Assembly: GCA_947623185.1 (NCBI GenBank)
Contig: CANQGL010000015.1
Coordinates: 1 to 40,666 of the forward strand
Length of the DNA stretch: 40,666 nucleotides
Reading direction: 5' to 3'
DNA from: an uncultured Lachnospiraceae bacterium
GTDB taxonomy: Bacteria > Bacillota > Clostridia > Lachnospirales > Lachnospiraceae
The notes below the pieces were generated by a model. The model saw only the letters and a program-made list of their open reading frames with translations. It searched no databases and was not told the origin of the DNA. A program made the translations under genes and the position numbers. This document shows, in pieces, positions 30,662-39,946 of this stretch (its first letter is position 1; each line of letters starts with the position of its first letter).

Positions 30662-31414
30662 ATGTACTCTTTTCAGAGCCGCGTGCGTTACAGCGAGACG
30701 GACACCGACGCAAAGCTGTCGCTCACCGGCATCATGAATTATCTGCAGGACTGCTCGACGTTCCAGTCCGAGTCGTTGGGCATCGGGCTCGACTATATGG
30801 AACGCAGCCGGAAGGCGTGGCTTCTGTCCTCGTGGCAGATCGTGATCGGACGGAGGCCGAAGCTGGGCGAGGAGATCACGGTCGCCACCTGGCCCTACGA
30901 TTTTAAGGGGATCTACGGGATGAGAAATTTCGTGATCCTCGATAAGGACGGAAACTATCTGGTGCGCGCGAATTCCTGCTGGTTCATGATCGACATGGAG
31001 ACCGGAAAGCCGATGCGGGTGCCGCCGGAGGATCGGATCCCCTACGGCACGGGCGAAAACCCCCTTGAGATGGACTACGCCCCGCGGAAGATCGCGCTTC
31101 CGCAGGACATGACGGCGGCCGGGCGCACCCGGGTCATGAAACACCAGATCGACACGAACCACCATGTGAACAACGCCCAGTACATCGAAATGGCGCGTGA
31201 CGTGCTGCCGGAAGAGATTGAGATCGGCGAGATCAGGGCAGAATACAAAAAGGCGGCCCGGCTCGGCGACGAGGTCGATTTAAGGCTGGCGCGGACCGGG
31301 GACGGATACATCGTTTCGCTTCGCGATACGGAAGGGACCGTCTTTGCGAATGTGGAGCTTAAGAGAATGAAAACCGGAGAGGACGGCAGACATGTTGAAG
31401 ATCGGAACGGTTGA
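30662..31414 (+). CDS. Acyl-ACP thioesterase
   Basis: 250 residues forming a double hotdog fold of the FatA/FatB-like bacterial family: YSETDTDAKLSLTGIMNYLQD, YMERSRKAWLLSSWQIVI, WPYDFKGIYGMRNF, and in the second half HQIDTNHHVNNAQYIEMARDVLP with the N-x-H-x-x-N active-site pattern. It releases fatty acids from acyl carrier protein. ATG 30662 has only a weak GGGG upstream. The last 23 bases overlap the next gene. Confidence 0.9.
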   Translation: MYSFQSRVRYSETDTDAKLSLTGIMNYLQDCSTFQSESLGIGLDYMERSRKAWLLSSWQIVIGRRPKLGEEITVATWPYDFKGIYGMRNFVILDKDGNYLVRANSCWFMIDMETGKPMRVPPEDRIPYGTGENPLEMDYAPRKIALPQDMTAAGRTRVMKHQIDTNHHVNNAQYIEMARDVLPEEIEIGEIRAEYKKAARLGDEVDLRLARTGDGYIVSLRDTEGTVFANVELKRMKTGEDGRHVEDRNG

Positions 31415-32246
31415 ACCGCTTGAGATCGTAAAGAAAAAGGAATTCGGCGCCTATCTGGCGGAACCGGGCGCGGATGCGCGGACGGGGGAGACCGTCCTGC
31501 TTCCGATCAAACAGGTCCCGAAGGACGCGAAGCCAGGCGATACCGTTGAGGTGTTTCTCTACCGCGATTCGCAGGACCGGATGATCGCGACGACGGCCGT
31601 TCCCAGGATCACGCTGGGGAACACGGCGGTACTGGAAGTGAAGGAAGTCTCAAAGATCGGGGCTTTCCTCGACATGGGGCTGGAGCGCGATCTGCTGCTC
31701 CCGTTCCGGGAACAGACGCATCCGGTCAAAAAGGGCGAGCCCTGCCTGGTCGCGCTCTATGTGGACAAGAGCGGGCGGCTGGCGGCGACGATGAAGGTCT
31801 ACTCCTATCTGAGGAGCGATCCGCCGTACGGTCCGGGCGACGAGGTGAATGGTATCATATTTGAGATTAATCCCGAACACGGGGCATTCGTTGCGGTCGA
31901 GGGCCGCTACCACGGCATGATCCCGAAACGCGAGCTGTTCGGCGGCTTCCATGTCGGACAGGAGATCCATGCGCGCGTGACCCGCGTGCGGGAGGACGGA
32001 AAACTGGATCTGAGCGCGCGGGACAAGGCGTACAATCAGATCTTTGCCGATGCGGAACTCGTGCTCCGCACGGTCCGGGAGTTCGACGGACGGCTGCCCT
32101 TCAACGACAAGGCGTCCCCGGAAGTCATCGCCCGCGAATTTAAACTCAGCAAGGCCGCTTTCAAAAGGGCGGTCGGACACCTTCTGAAGGAAGGAAAAAT
32201 AAAGATCACCGAAAACGGTATCATAATGACGGAGGAATCAAAATGA
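31392..32246 (+). CDS. CvfB-family S1 RNA-binding protein
   Basis: 284 residues, the usual length. Three S1-like OB segments can be seen (about 3-60; 70-130 with SKIGAFLDMGLERDLLLPFREQ; 150-210 with GAFVAVEGRYHGMIPKRELF) and a C-terminal winged helix (FKLSKAAFKRAVGHLLKEG). Family members (YitL, CvfB) bind RNA and affect virulence gene expression in staphylococci. It starts within the end of the thioesterase gene and its stop overlaps the ridA start. Confidence 0.9.
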   Translation: MLKIGTVEPLEIVKKKEFGAYLAEPGADARTGETVLLPIKQVPKDAKPGDTVEVFLYRDSQDRMIATTAVPRITLGNTAVLEVKEVSKIGAFLDMGLERDLLLPFREQTHPVKKGEPCLVALYVDKSGRLAATMKVYSYLRSDPPYGPGDEVNGIIFEINPEHGAFVAVEGRYHGMIPKRELFGGFHVGQEIHARVTRVREDGKLDLSARDKAYNQIFADAELVLRTVREFDGRLPFNDKASPEVIAREFKLSKAAFKRAVGHLLKEGKIKITENGIIMTEESK

Positions 32247-32617
32247 AAAAGGTAATCAGCACAACGAACGCACCTGCGGCGATCGGGCCGTATTCCCAGG
32301 CGATCGAGGCGAACGGCTTCGTATTCGCGTCCGGACAGATCCCGGTGGATCCCGCGACCGGAGAGATCCCGCAGGGGATCGAGGCTCAGGCCGAGCAGGT
32401 CATGAAGAACATGAAGAACCTTCTGGCGGCCGCCGGAACGTCGACGGAGAACGTCGTCAAGACGACCGTATTCATCAAGAGCATGGATGATTTCGGAACG
32501 ATCAACGGGATCTACTCCAAATATTTCGAGAAGGACTGCCCGGCGCGCTCCTGCGTCGAGGTCGCGAGACTTCCGAAGGACGTGCTGCTCGAGATGGAAG
32601 CGATCGCGGTCAAATAA
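32243..32617 (+). CDS. ridA: RidA family enamine/imine deaminase
   Basis: 124 residues, full length. TTNAPAAIGPYSQAIEANGF, ASGQIPVDPATGEIP, the mid-motif NVVKTTVFIKSMDDF and the catalytic arginine in CPARSCVEVARLPKDVLLEMEAIA are all present. It hydrolyses reactive 2-aminoacrylate-type products of PLP enzymes, which suits the aminotransferase three genes upstream. It overlaps cvfB by 4 bases (ATGA). Confidence 0.94.
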   Translation: MKKVISTTNAPAAIGPYSQAIEANGFVFASGQIPVDPATGEIPQGIEAQAEQVMKNMKNLLAAAGTSTENVVKTTVFIKSMDDFGTINGIYSKYFEKDCPARSCVEVARLPKDVLLEMEAIAVK

Positions 32618-32667
32618 AGCCGCTGCCGGAAACATTACATACTTGAACTGACAGACAGGAGGGAACC

Positions 32668-33747
32668 ATGGCCGGCCTAATTCTTAAGAATATAAACAAG
32701 ACATATCCGGGAGGACACCAGGTGATCGGGGATCTCGACCTGACGGTCGAGGACGGCGAGTTTCTGGTCCTGGCGGGACCGGAGGGATGCGGAAAGTCCA
32801 TCCTGCTTCGCATGATCGCGGGATTCGAGGAACCCACATACGGATCGGTCATGATCGGCGGAGAGGACGTGACGGGAACGGATCCGCGCGGGCGAAACCT
32901 GGCGATGCTGTTCCGCAACAGCGTCCTGTACCCCGCGATGAGCGTCGCGGAGAATCTCTCCCTCTCCCTGCGGATGGCGCGGACCGCGCCCGGGGAGGCG
33001 GAAACGCGGCTTAGGGATATCGCGGAACGGCTGGATCTTACGGATCTGCTCGGGAAAATGCCGGCCGAACTTACGCAAGAGGAAACGGTGCGGGCGCTTT
33101 TAGGGCGCGCGCTGGTGCGGAGACCCGGCCTGCTTCTGGTCGACAGCCCGCAGGCGGGATTCGGAGAGGCGATCCAGTCCCGTCTCGATACGCTCGGCGT
33201 CACGGTGATCTACGCGGCCGGCGCGGGCGAGGTCCCGACCGGGATCGGGAGCCGGCTGATCCTGATGAACGACGGGATCGTCTGTCAGGACGGTTCCCCG
33301 CAGGAGGTCTACGATCACCCGGCCAGCCTGTTCGCGGTCCGGTTTTTCGGGAATCCGCCCGTCAATCTGGTCCCGGGGACCGTGTTCGGCGAGGAGAATC
33401 GCGTGGGACTGGAGCTTTCCAGGAACCGGCTCATGCTGCCGGACGACAAGGGACGGATCCTCGCCCAGAGCGGCTACTTCGGAAAGGAAGTCCTGCTGGC
33501 GGTGCGGCCCGAGGACATCCGCCCGGCGACCGGAAAAGAGAAGGAGAATGTGATCGAGGGCACGCTCCAGGGAATGGAGCTGTACGGAAACCGGCCGCTC
33601 CTGCATTTTTCCGTCGGCGACCTGCCCTGTTCCGCCTTCGCGGACGGGATGCCGTCCTGCGGGATCGGCGGAAAATTCCGGCTGGCGGTCGATACGGCGA
33701 AGGCCCATATCTTTGATCCGGAGACGGAAATCGCCATCGCAAACTGA
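32668..33747 (+). CDS. Degenerate MalK/MsmX-type ABC ATPase (probable pseudo-ATPase)
   Basis: 359 residues. Overall it follows MalK/UgpC proteins: nucleotide-binding domain, then a TOBE-type regulatory domain (LLAVRPEDIRP). Walker A is intact (GPEGCGKS, Lys43), but the Q-loop glutamine is Arg83 (MLFRNSVLYPAMSV), the LSGGQ signature is replaced by LTQEE (135-139), the Walker B glutamate is Ser160 (LLLVDSPQ), the H-loop histidine is Gly185 (VIYAAGAG), and the D-loop region is about 15 residues short. ATP might bind but hydrolysis is unlikely. The frame is open from a good AGGAGGG site to the stop, so it looks like a maintained protein rather than a decayed gene. No transport permease is adjacent. 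Confidence 0.85.
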   Translation: MAGLILKNINKTYPGGHQVIGDLDLTVEDGEFLVLAGPEGCGKSILLRMIAGFEEPTYGSVMIGGEDVTGTDPRGRNLAMLFRNSVLYPAMSVAENLSLSLRMARTAPGEAETRLRDIAERLDLTDLLGKMPAELTQEETVRALLGRALVRRPGLLLVDSPQAGFGEAIQSRLDTLGVTVIYAAGAGEVPTGIGSRLILMNDGIVCQDGSPQEVYDHPASLFAVRFFGNPPVNLVPGTVFGEENRVGLELSRNRLMLPDDKGRILAQSGYFGKEVLLAVRPEDIRPATGKEKENVIEGTLQGMELYGNRPLLHFSVGDLPCSAFADGMPSCGIGGKFRLAVDTAKAHIFDPETEIAIAN

Positions 33748-33756
33748 GAATTGGGA

Positions 33757-33796
33757 AACGTGTCGGCAATTTCGCCCATAGCCGGCGCGTTTTTTT
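33757..33796 (+). terminator. Rho-independent terminator
   Basis: AACG-GTCGGC (from 33757) pairs with GCCGGC-GCGTT (33781-33791), followed by a run of T to 33796. It ends the unit running from the aminotransferase or thioesterase to the ABC-like gene. The AT-rich stretch 33797-33880 after it probably holds the promoter of the next operon, but no clear boxes are visible. Confidence 0.82.
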
Positions 33797-33889
33797 GTGA
33801 AAAAATACAAATTTACTCTTTTCTTTTTTGTGATTTTGCATTAAAATAAAAAGAAAAGTTGTCTATATTAACGAAAAGGAGCTGTCACT

Positions 33890-34978
33890 ATGATTTCCAA
33901 TCAGGTATTGCAGTCTAACATAGAGGGGCTCAGAGATATTACGCGCATCGATCTGTGCGTCTGCGACGTCGAGGGAAAAGTCCTCGCATCCACGTTTGAG
34001 CATGCGGAGGAGTACGAGCGGGCCGTCCTGGCGTTCGCGGAATCCCCGGCCGACAGCCAGGTGATATCGGGTTATCAGTTTTTCAAGGTCTTTGACGAGA
34101 ACCAGCTGGAGTATATCCTGCTGGCGAGAGGCGGGAGCGACGACGCCTACATGGTCGGCAAACTGGCCGCCTTCCAGATCCAGAACCTTCTGATCGCCTA
34201 CAAGGAGCGGTTCGACAAGGATAACTTCATCAAGAATCTCCTGCTCGACAATCTCCTGCTGGTCGATATCTATAACCGCGCGAAGAAACTGCACATCGAG
34301 GTCAACGTAAAGCGCGTCGTCTTCCTGATCGAGACGAAGAACGAGAAGGACGCTAACGCGCTGGAGACGGTGCGCAGCCTGTTCGCGACCAAGAATCAGG
34401 ACTTCATCACGGCGGTCGACGAAAAGAACATCATCCTGGTCCGCGAGGTGCGCCCCGGCGAGACGTACGAGGATCTTGAAAAGACCGCCAACACGCTGCT
34501 CGACATGCTGAACAGCGAGGCCATGTCGAAGGTGCATATCGCGTTCGGAACGATCGTCAACGAGATCCGCGACGTGTCCCGCTCCTACAAGGAGGCCAAG
34601 ATGGCCCTCGACGTCGGAAAGATCTTTTACAGCGGAAAGGACGTCGTGGCCTACTCGAACCTCGGGATCGGCCGCCTGATCTATCAGCTGCCGCTGCCGC
34701 TCTGCCGCATGTTTATCCGCGAGATCTTCGACGGAAAGAGCCCGGACGAGTTCGACGAGGAGACGCTCACGACGATCAACAAGTTCTTCGAGAACAGCCT
34801 CAACGTATCCGAGACTTCCCGCCAGCTTTACATCCACAGGAACACGCTGGTCTACCGTCTCGACAAGCTCCAGAAGAGCACCGGCCTCGATCTGCGCGTG
34901 TTCGAGGACGCCATTACCTTTAAGATCGCTCTGATGGTCGTAAAGTACATGAAGTATATGGAGAATCTGGACTACTGA
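33890..34978 (+). CDS. CdaR/PucR-type transcriptional regulator
   Basis: 362 residues. The N-terminal region (1-130) resembles the sugar-diacid recognition domain (ISNQVLQSNIEGLRDITRID, YILLARGG), followed by a GGDEF-like degenerate middle (RVVFLIETK, VHIAFGTIVNEIRDVSRSYKEAKMALDVG) and a C-terminal PucR helix-turn-helix (FENSLNVSETSRQLYIHRNT, LVYRLDKLQKSTGLDLR). It starts after AAAAGGAG and ends 2 bases before ftsE, so it may sense a cell-state signal and control the division block. Confidence 0.85.
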   Translation: MISNQVLQSNIEGLRDITRIDLCVCDVEGKVLASTFEHAEEYERAVLAFAESPADSQVISGYQFFKVFDENQLEYILLARGGSDDAYMVGKLAAFQIQNLLIAYKERFDKDNFIKNLLLDNLLLVDIYNRAKKLHIEVNVKRVVFLIETKNEKDANALETVRSLFATKNQDFITAVDEKNIILVREVRPGETYEDLEKTANTLLDMLNSEAMSKVHIAFGTIVNEIRDVSRSYKEAKMALDVGKIFYSGKDVVAYSNLGIGRLIYQLPLPLCRMFIREIFDGKSPDEFDEETLTTINKFFENSLNVSETSRQLYIHRNTLVYRLDKLQKSTGLDLRVFEDAITFKIALMVVKYMKYMENLDY

Positions 34979-34980
34979 TC

Positions 34981-35661
34981 ATGATCGAGATAATCAACCT
35001 GACAAAGACATACGAAAAAAGCAAGAAGACGCTGCGCGACGTGAACATCACCATCGAAGACGGGGAGTTCGTTTTTGTCATGGGCCGCAGCGGATCGGGA
35101 AAATCGACGCTGATCCGCCTCCTGTTAAAAGAGGTGGAGCCGACCGAGGGACGCATCATCGTAAACGATATGGACCTGGGGCGGATGCCGCGCCGGTACA
35201 TCCCGAAATACCGCAGGAAGCTCGGCGTCGTCTTTCAGGATTTCCGCCTCCTCAAGGACAGGAACGTATACGAGAACGTCGCTTTCGCGCAGCGCGTGAT
35301 CGGCGCGTCCGGCCGCGCGATCCGCGAGTCGGTGCCGGAGATGCTGCGCCTTGTCGGCCTGTCCGCAAAATACAAATCCTATCCACACCAGCTTTCGGGC
35401 GGAGAGCAGCAGCGCGTCGCGATCGCCCGCGCTCTCATCAACCGGCCGGAGGTTCTGCTGGCTGACGAGCCGACCGGCAATCTGGATCCGCAGAACGCGA
35501 TCGAGATCATGCGCCTCCTGGACGAGATCAACCGGCAGGGGACGACGGTCATCGTCGTCACGCACAGCCGCGAGATCGTCGATATGATGGCAAAACGTGT
35601 GATCACGATCGACCGCGGCATGGTCATCGGCGATACAAAGGAGAGCGGATATGAGGATTAG
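34981..35661 (+). CDS. ftsE: Cell division ATP-binding protein FtsE
   Basis: 226 residues. All ABC motifs are intact: Walker [10 protein letters not shown]-loop VVFQDFRLL, signature LSGGEQQR, Walker [14 protein letters not shown]-loop VVTHSRE. With FtsX it forms the transporter-like complex that activates peptidoglycan hydrolases at the septum. It overlaps ftsX by 11 bases. Confidence 0.96.
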   Translation: MIEIINLTKTYEKSKKTLRDVNITIEDGEFVFVMGRSGSGKSTLIRLLLKEVEPTEGRIIVNDMDLGRMPRRYIPKYRRKLGVVFQDFRLLKDRNVYENVAFAQRVIGASGRAIRESVPEMLRLVGLSAKYKSYPHQLSGGEQQRVAIARALINRPEVLLADEPTGNLDPQNAIEIMRLLDEINRQGTTVIVVTHSREIVDMMAKRVITIDRGMVIGDTKESGYED

Positions 35662-36565
35662 CACATTCTGGTTCTGCTTAAAGCAGGGGATCGTAAACAT
35701 ATGCAGAAACATCTGGTTTTCCCTCGCGTCCACCGCGATCATCGCCGCGTGTATTTTTCTGCTCTGCACCTTTTATTCGATCATCACCAACATTCAGTAT
35801 ATGGTCGTCACAGCCGAATCCTCGATGGGGATCACGGTCTTTTTTGACGAATCGCTTCCCGAGGACGAGATCCTGGCGATCGGCGAAAAGATCGCAAACG
35901 AGCAGGCGGCCCTTGTGAAGGACATGCGGTACATATCGGAGGAAGAGGCGTGGGACTCCTTCAAGGAAGAATATTTCGGAAACAACGTGGGGCTCGCGGA
36001 GGGCTTCGCGGGCGACAATCCGCTCGCCGGTTCCGCCTCCTACGAGATCTTTCTTAAGGACATCGCGTCGCAGCCGGATATGGTGCGGTACCTCGAGGGG
36101 ATCCCCGGCGTCCGCCAGGTCAACTACTCGAACAGCGCCGTGGCCGGACTCGCGAGTTTCAACCGCATCCTCACGCTGCTGTTCGGCGTGATCATCCTCA
36201 TGCTGCTGGCCGTCGCGGTGTTCCTTATCAGCAACACCATCTCGGTCGCGGCGGAATTTCGGAAGAGCGAGAACAGGATCATGCGCCTGATCGGGGCGAC
36301 GAATTTCATGATCCGCGCGCCGTTCGTGGTCGAGGGCCTGCTTCTGGGCCTGGTCGGGGCGGCGATCCCGCTGGGAGCGATCTATTATCTGTACCGCCAG
36401 GTCGTCGTTTATGTGGCCGAGCGGTTCGGGCTCCTGTCGGGCATCATCCGGTTCCTGCCGATCGAGTCGGTCTATCCGACGATGGCGCTCATGTCGCTCC
36501 TTTTGGGCGGCGGACTCGGATTTTTTGTGAGTTTCTTTACGATACGGAAACATCTGCGTGTGTAG
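35651..36565 (+). CDS. ftsX: Cell division protein FtsX
   Basis: 304 residues. One N-terminal span (about 21-45), an extracellular domain (about 50-165) with [11 protein letters not shown] and [12 protein letters not shown], then three C-terminal spans with [20 protein letters not shown], the conserved [20 protein letters not shown] and a last helix near the end. It passes FtsE ATPase strokes to the extracellular hydrolase, here most likely the M23 protein encoded next. Confidence 0.95.
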   Translation: MRISTFWFCLKQGIVNICRNIWFSLASTAIIAACIFLLCTFYSIITNIQYMVVTAESSMGITVFFDESLPEDEILAIGEKIANEQAALVKDMRYISEEEAWDSFKEEYFGNNVGLAEGFAGDNPLAGSASYEIFLKDIASQPDMVRYLEGIPGVRQVNYSNSAVAGLASFNRILTLLFGVIILMLLAVAVFLISNTISVAAEFRKSENRIMRLIGATNFMIRAPFVVEGLLLGLVGAAIPLGAIYYLYRQVVVYVAERFGLLSGIIRFLPIESVYPTMALMSLLLGGGLGFFVSFFTIRKHLRV

Positions 36566-36586
36566 GGAAGGACCGGATATCAGACG

Positions 36587-37789
36587 ATGAAAATGCGAAA
36601 GAGACCGTTTACCGCGCTTTTGGCCATCCTTTTATGCCTGCTTTGCGCGTTCCCCTCCGGGGCGATGAAAAACAGCCTGAACGAGGCGAAAGAAAAGAAA
36701 TCGGCGCTGGAAACGGAAAAACAAAAGGTCGAGGAAGCCTTGAAAAAACTCGAGAGCCTAAAGAGCGACGCGGCGGCGTATGTGCGTCAGCTTGACGCGA
36801 GCCTGGAGGAGATCGCAAACGAGCTGGAAAGGCTGGAGGGCGAGATCACCGAAAAGGAAGCCCAGATCGAACAGACGCAGGCGGCGCTCGCCGAGGCGCA
36901 GGAGACCGAGAAAAAGCAGTATGAATCGATGAAGCTGCGGATAAAATATATGTATGAGAAGGGAGACAGCTCCTACATCGACCTGCTCCTGAGCTCGGAA
37001 TCGCTGTCCGAGCTTCTCAACAAAGCCGAATACATCCGCAGGATCTCGGAATACGACCGGCGTATGCTGGACGAATACATCGCGACCAAGGAGCAGATCG
37101 CGGAGACCGAGCGCGTCCTTGAGGGCGAACATGCCGAGCTTCTGGAACTTCAGGATCAGACCGAGGCCAGACACGCGTCGGTGGAACAGCTCCTTGCCGC
37201 CAAGCAGAAGGAACTTGCCAATTACGAGAGCCAGATCCGGACGGCCGAGGGCCAGATCTCGGAGTACGAGCGCGACATCGAGGCGCAGGAAAACTCCATC
37301 AAGGCCATCGAGGCGGAGATCCGCCGTCAGGAGGAGGAAGCCAGAAAGAAGGCGGAGGCCGCGGGTCAGTCGTATAATACGGTAAATCTTGGAGATATTA
37401 GTTTTATGTGGCCGTGTCCGGCCAGCAGCCGGATCACTTCCGGTTTCGGCTCGCGCTCCTCACCGACCGAGGGCGCGTCCACGAATCACCAGGGGATCGA
37501 CATCGGCGCCGCGACGGGATCGAATATCCTGGCGGCCGCTTCCGGGGACGTGGTGGTCTCCACCTACAGCTACTCGGCAGGCAACTATATCATGATCAAC
37601 CACGGCGGCGGGGTCTACACGGTCTACATGCACGCGTCGAGCCGCCTCGTATCGGTCGGGGACCATGTGAACCAGGGCGACGTGATCGCCAAGGTCGGAT
37701 CGACGGGTTACTCGACGGGACCGCATCTGCATTTCGGGATCCGCTATAACGGTACATATGTGAACCCGCGCCAGTATGTGAGCCCGTAA
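36587..37789 (+). CDS. EnvC-like murein hydrolase activator / M23 peptidase
   Basis: 400 residues. A signal peptide (ALLAILLCLLCAFPSGA) precedes a long coiled coil (about 25-260), the part that docks to FtsX in relatives (EnvC, PcsB, RipC), then an M23 domain (about 280-395). The zinc ligands are kept: HQGIDIG (H-x-G-x-D) and GPHLHFGI, so it may be an active endopeptidase rather than a degenerate activator like EnvC. It begins 21 bases after ftsX. Confidence 0.92.
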   Translation: MKMRKRPFTALLAILLCLLCAFPSGAMKNSLNEAKEKKSALETEKQKVEEALKKLESLKSDAAAYVRQLDASLEEIANELERLEGEITEKEAQIEQTQAALAEAQETEKKQYESMKLRIKYMYEKGDSSYIDLLLSSESLSELLNKAEYIRRISEYDRRMLDEYIATKEQIAETERVLEGEHAELLELQDQTEARHASVEQLLAAKQKELANYESQIRTAEGQISEYERDIEAQENSIKAIEAEIRRQEEEARKKAEAAGQSYNTVNLGDISFMWPCPASSRITSGFGSRSSPTEGASTNHQGIDIGAATGSNILAAASGDVVVSTYSYSAGNYIMINHGGGVYTVYMHASSRLVSVGDHVNQGDVIAKVGSTGYSTGPHLHFGIRYNGTYVNPRQYVSP

Positions 37790-37816
37790 GCGCGGGATGG
37801 AACAGGAGAATGTGTT

Positions 37817-39256
37817 TTGGACGAAAAAGAAGTAAAAAATAAGTTTTGGAAAGGCGTGGTGGCGGGTGCGCTCGTCACCGCCTTTTTCGGCCTGATCGCG
37901 GTCGGGATGGCCGCGGGGATCTGGACCGTGCTGCGCGGCCTGAGCATCCAAAAAGCGGCGGAAGAACAGAACGCCGTGACGGCCGGAGCGGAGCAGCAGG
38001 ACGGCCATGCGCTCGACATGTCGAAGATCGGCCCGAAGCTCGCCAGTATGCAGCAGCTGATCGACAAGTATTACCTCTTTGACGACGAGGACTACATGGA
38101 AGACGCCGAGGACTGGATCTACAGCGGTTTCGTCTATTCGCTCCAGGATCCGTATTCGACTTATTATACCCCGGAGGAATACGAGAGCCTGAGCGAGGAG
38201 AACAAGGGCGAGTACTGCGGGATCGGCGTCCAGGTGAGCCAGAATATGACGACCGGCATCATCACGGTCGTAAAGGTGTTCAAGGACTCGCCGGCCAGGG
38301 AAGCGGGCATGCTTCCGGGCGACCGTCTGGTCGCGGTCGGCGACATGGATGTGACCGGCATCGATCTGAGCCTGCTCGTGAGCGAGCACATCAAGGGCGA
38401 GGAAGGGACGACGGTCGATCTCACGGTATACCGCGAGTCCACGGGGGAATTCGTCGATCTGACCGTGGAGCGCAGGATCGTCAGGGATCCCACGGTCGAG
38501 TACACCATGCTCGACGATCACATCGGCTACATCCTGCTTTCCTCGTTTGAGGAGGTCTCCTCCCCGGAATTTCTGGAGGCGTACAACGACCTCGAGGAAC
38601 ACGGCATGGAGAGCCTGATCTTCGATCTGCGCAACAACGGAGGCGGCGTGGTGAACGCGGCGGAGGACATCGCGGATTATCTTCTGCCGGAGGAAGACGT
38701 GATCGTGAGCTTTAAAGGAAAGAGCGTACCGGAGACGGTCTACCGCTCCGACGACGGCCATGAGGCCGATATGCCGATCGCGGTCCTGGTAAACGGCGAG
38801 AGCGCCAGCGCCTCCGAGGTGCTGACCGGGGCGCTCAAGGACAACGACCGGGCGGTCATCGTCGGGACGAAGACGTTCGGAAAGGGCATCGCACAGGGGC
38901 TCTTTAAGCTTCCGGACGGAAGCGCGCTGAAACTGACGACTTCCTATTATTATACGCCGTCGGGCGAATGCATCCACGAGGTCGGCATCGAGCCGGACGT
39001 TGAGGTCGAACTCGACGAGGATCTTCGCAGTATGGTCGAGATCCCGAAGGACGAGGACAATCAGCTCGCGGCCGCCGTTACCGCGCTCAAAAAGGGCGCC
39101 GAGGCGGCGAAGAAGGAGGTCGCGGAGGCCGCCGCCAAAGCCGCCGCGAAGGCGGACAGCGCAGAGGCGGAGGGAACGGATACGGACGGTGCGGATACGG
39201 ACGGTACGGAGTCGGAAGGTCCCGGAGCGGAAGGCCCCGGAGCGGAACAGGAATAG
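37817..39256 (+). CDS. S41 C-terminal processing peptidase (CtpA-like)
   Basis: 479 residues with a TTG start after AGGAGAA. An N-terminal span (about 15-42) leads to a PDZ domain (GIGVQVSQNMTTGIITVVKV, SPAREAGMLPGDRLVAVGD) and the S41 catalytic core: FDLRNNGGGVVNAA, LVNGESASASEVLTGALKDN with the nucleophile serine, and GTKTFGKGIAQ with the catalytic lysine. The end is a low-complexity Ala/Glu/Asp/Gly tail (from about residue 425) with TDTDGADTDGTE-like repeats. It probably trims or turns over cell-wall hydrolases such as the neighbouring M23 protein. Confidence 0.93.
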   Translation: MDEKEVKNKFWKGVVAGALVTAFFGLIAVGMAAGIWTVLRGLSIQKAAEEQNAVTAGAEQQDGHALDMSKIGPKLASMQQLIDKYYLFDDEDYMEDAEDWIYSGFVYSLQDPYSTYYTPEEYESLSEENKGEYCGIGVQVSQNMTTGIITVVKVFKDSPAREAGMLPGDRLVAVGDMDVTGIDLSLLVSEHIKGEEGTTVDLTVYRESTGEFVDLTVERRIVRDPTVEYTMLDDHIGYILLSSFEEVSSPEFLEAYNDLEEHGMESLIFDLRNNGGGVVNAAEDIADYLLPEEDVIVSFKGKSVPETVYRSDDGHEADMPIAVLVNGESASASEVLTGALKDNDRAVIVGTKTFGKGIAQGLFKLPDGSALKLTTSYYYTPSGECIHEVGIEPDVEVELDEDLRSMVEIPKDEDNQLAAAVTALKKGAEAAKKEVAEAAAKAAAKADSAEAEGTDTDGADTDGTESEGPGAEGPGAEQE

Positions 39257-39266
39257 TTTTTGAGCG

Positions 39267-39305
39267 GGCAGGACCGCGGGAGACAGCCTGCGATCCTGCC
39301 TTTTT
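39267..39305 (+). terminator. Terminator after the S41 peptidase gene
   Basis: GGCAGGA (39267-39273) pairs with TCCTGCC (39294-39300), with a GC-rich inner stem, followed by five T. It closes the cdaR-ftsEX-M23-S41 unit. Confidence 0.88.
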
Positions 39306-39369
39306 AAGTCCCGAATGGGCGTAAGGCTCGAAAATCCGGGAAAAAACCGGGAAAAAAGCAAAAAAACGC

Positions 39370-39398
39370 TTGCAATTTATTGGAAGTTGTGGTATGTT
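39370..39398 (+). promoter_or_regulatory. S10 operon promoter
   Basis: TTGCAA (39370-39375), 17-base spacer, TATGTT (39393-39398) with an extended -10 (TGG before it). The start point is near 39405, giving a leader of about 225 bases. Confidence 0.8.
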
Positions 39399-39404
39399 AG
39401 TCTA

Positions 39405-39628
39405 GCTGTGACATGATAGCGATGAAGCGTGAGGTTGCTGCCTTCGTGGCAGGTTTTCCGTGGAGCGAATGTCAAGTTTAAGAAAACTGGCGACAAGTCA
39501 CTGTACCAAATGAATCGGTTGTCCAAACGGACAACGGTGCCGTGTGGATCGGTATGATACACACGAGAGCGTGTACAGTCACCGCTTGTCGTACTTCGTA
39601 AAAGTGCGAAAAGGAGGCGACTTTTTTT
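39405..39628 (+). promoter_or_regulatory. Structured leader RNA of the S10 ribosomal protein operon
   Basis: The 5' leader is densely paired: GCTGCC-TTCGT-GGCAG-type hairpin near 39434-39452, CGACAAG (39491-39497) with CTTGTCG (39585-39591), GTTGTCC-AAAC-GGACAAC (39518-39535), ACACG-AGAG-CGTGT (39561-39574), a possible closing pair GTGAC (39407-39411) with GTCAC (39578-39582), and a small hairpin next to the ribosome binding site AAGGAGG. S10 operons are commonly autoregulated by one of their own ribosomal proteins (L4 in E. coli) through the leader; that this RNA does so is inferred. Confidence 0.72.
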
Positions 39629-39946
39629 ATGGCAAGTCAGGTTATGAGAATCACATTAAAGGCGTATGACCACAAACTGGTCGATCAGTCTGCCGGCAAG
39701 ATCATCGAGACCGTAAAGAAGACGGGATCCCAGGTGAGCGGACCGGTACCGCTGCCGACCAAAAAAGAGGTTGTTACGATCTTAAGAGCCGTTCACAAGG
39801 ACAAAGACTCCCGTGAACAGTTCGAGCAGAGAACTCATAAGAGGCTCATCGACATCACGAGCCCGAGCCAGAAAACGGTCGATGCGCTTTCGAGGCTGGA
39901 AATGCCCGCAGGCGTTTACATCGACATCAAAATGAAGACAAAGTAA
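39629..39946 (+). CDS. rpsJ: 30S ribosomal protein S10
   Basis: 105 residues. [49 protein letters not shown] and the C-terminal [13 protein letters not shown] are the expected S10 sequence, including the loop that binds NusB in antitermination. It starts three residues earlier than many S10 proteins. AAGGAGG lies upstream. First gene of the S10-spc cluster. Confidence 0.98.
   Translation: MASQVMRITLKAYDHKLVDQSAGKIIETVKKTGSQVSGPVPLPTKKEVVTILRAVHKDKDSREQFEQRTHKRLIDITSPSQKTVDALSRLEMPAGVYIDIKMKTK

Noticed and set aside
32668..33747. Calling the ABC-like gene a pseudogene
   Set aside because: The frame is intact, has a good RBS and a normal C-terminal domain; loss is confined to catalytic motifs, which fits a pseudo-enzyme better than a broken gene.
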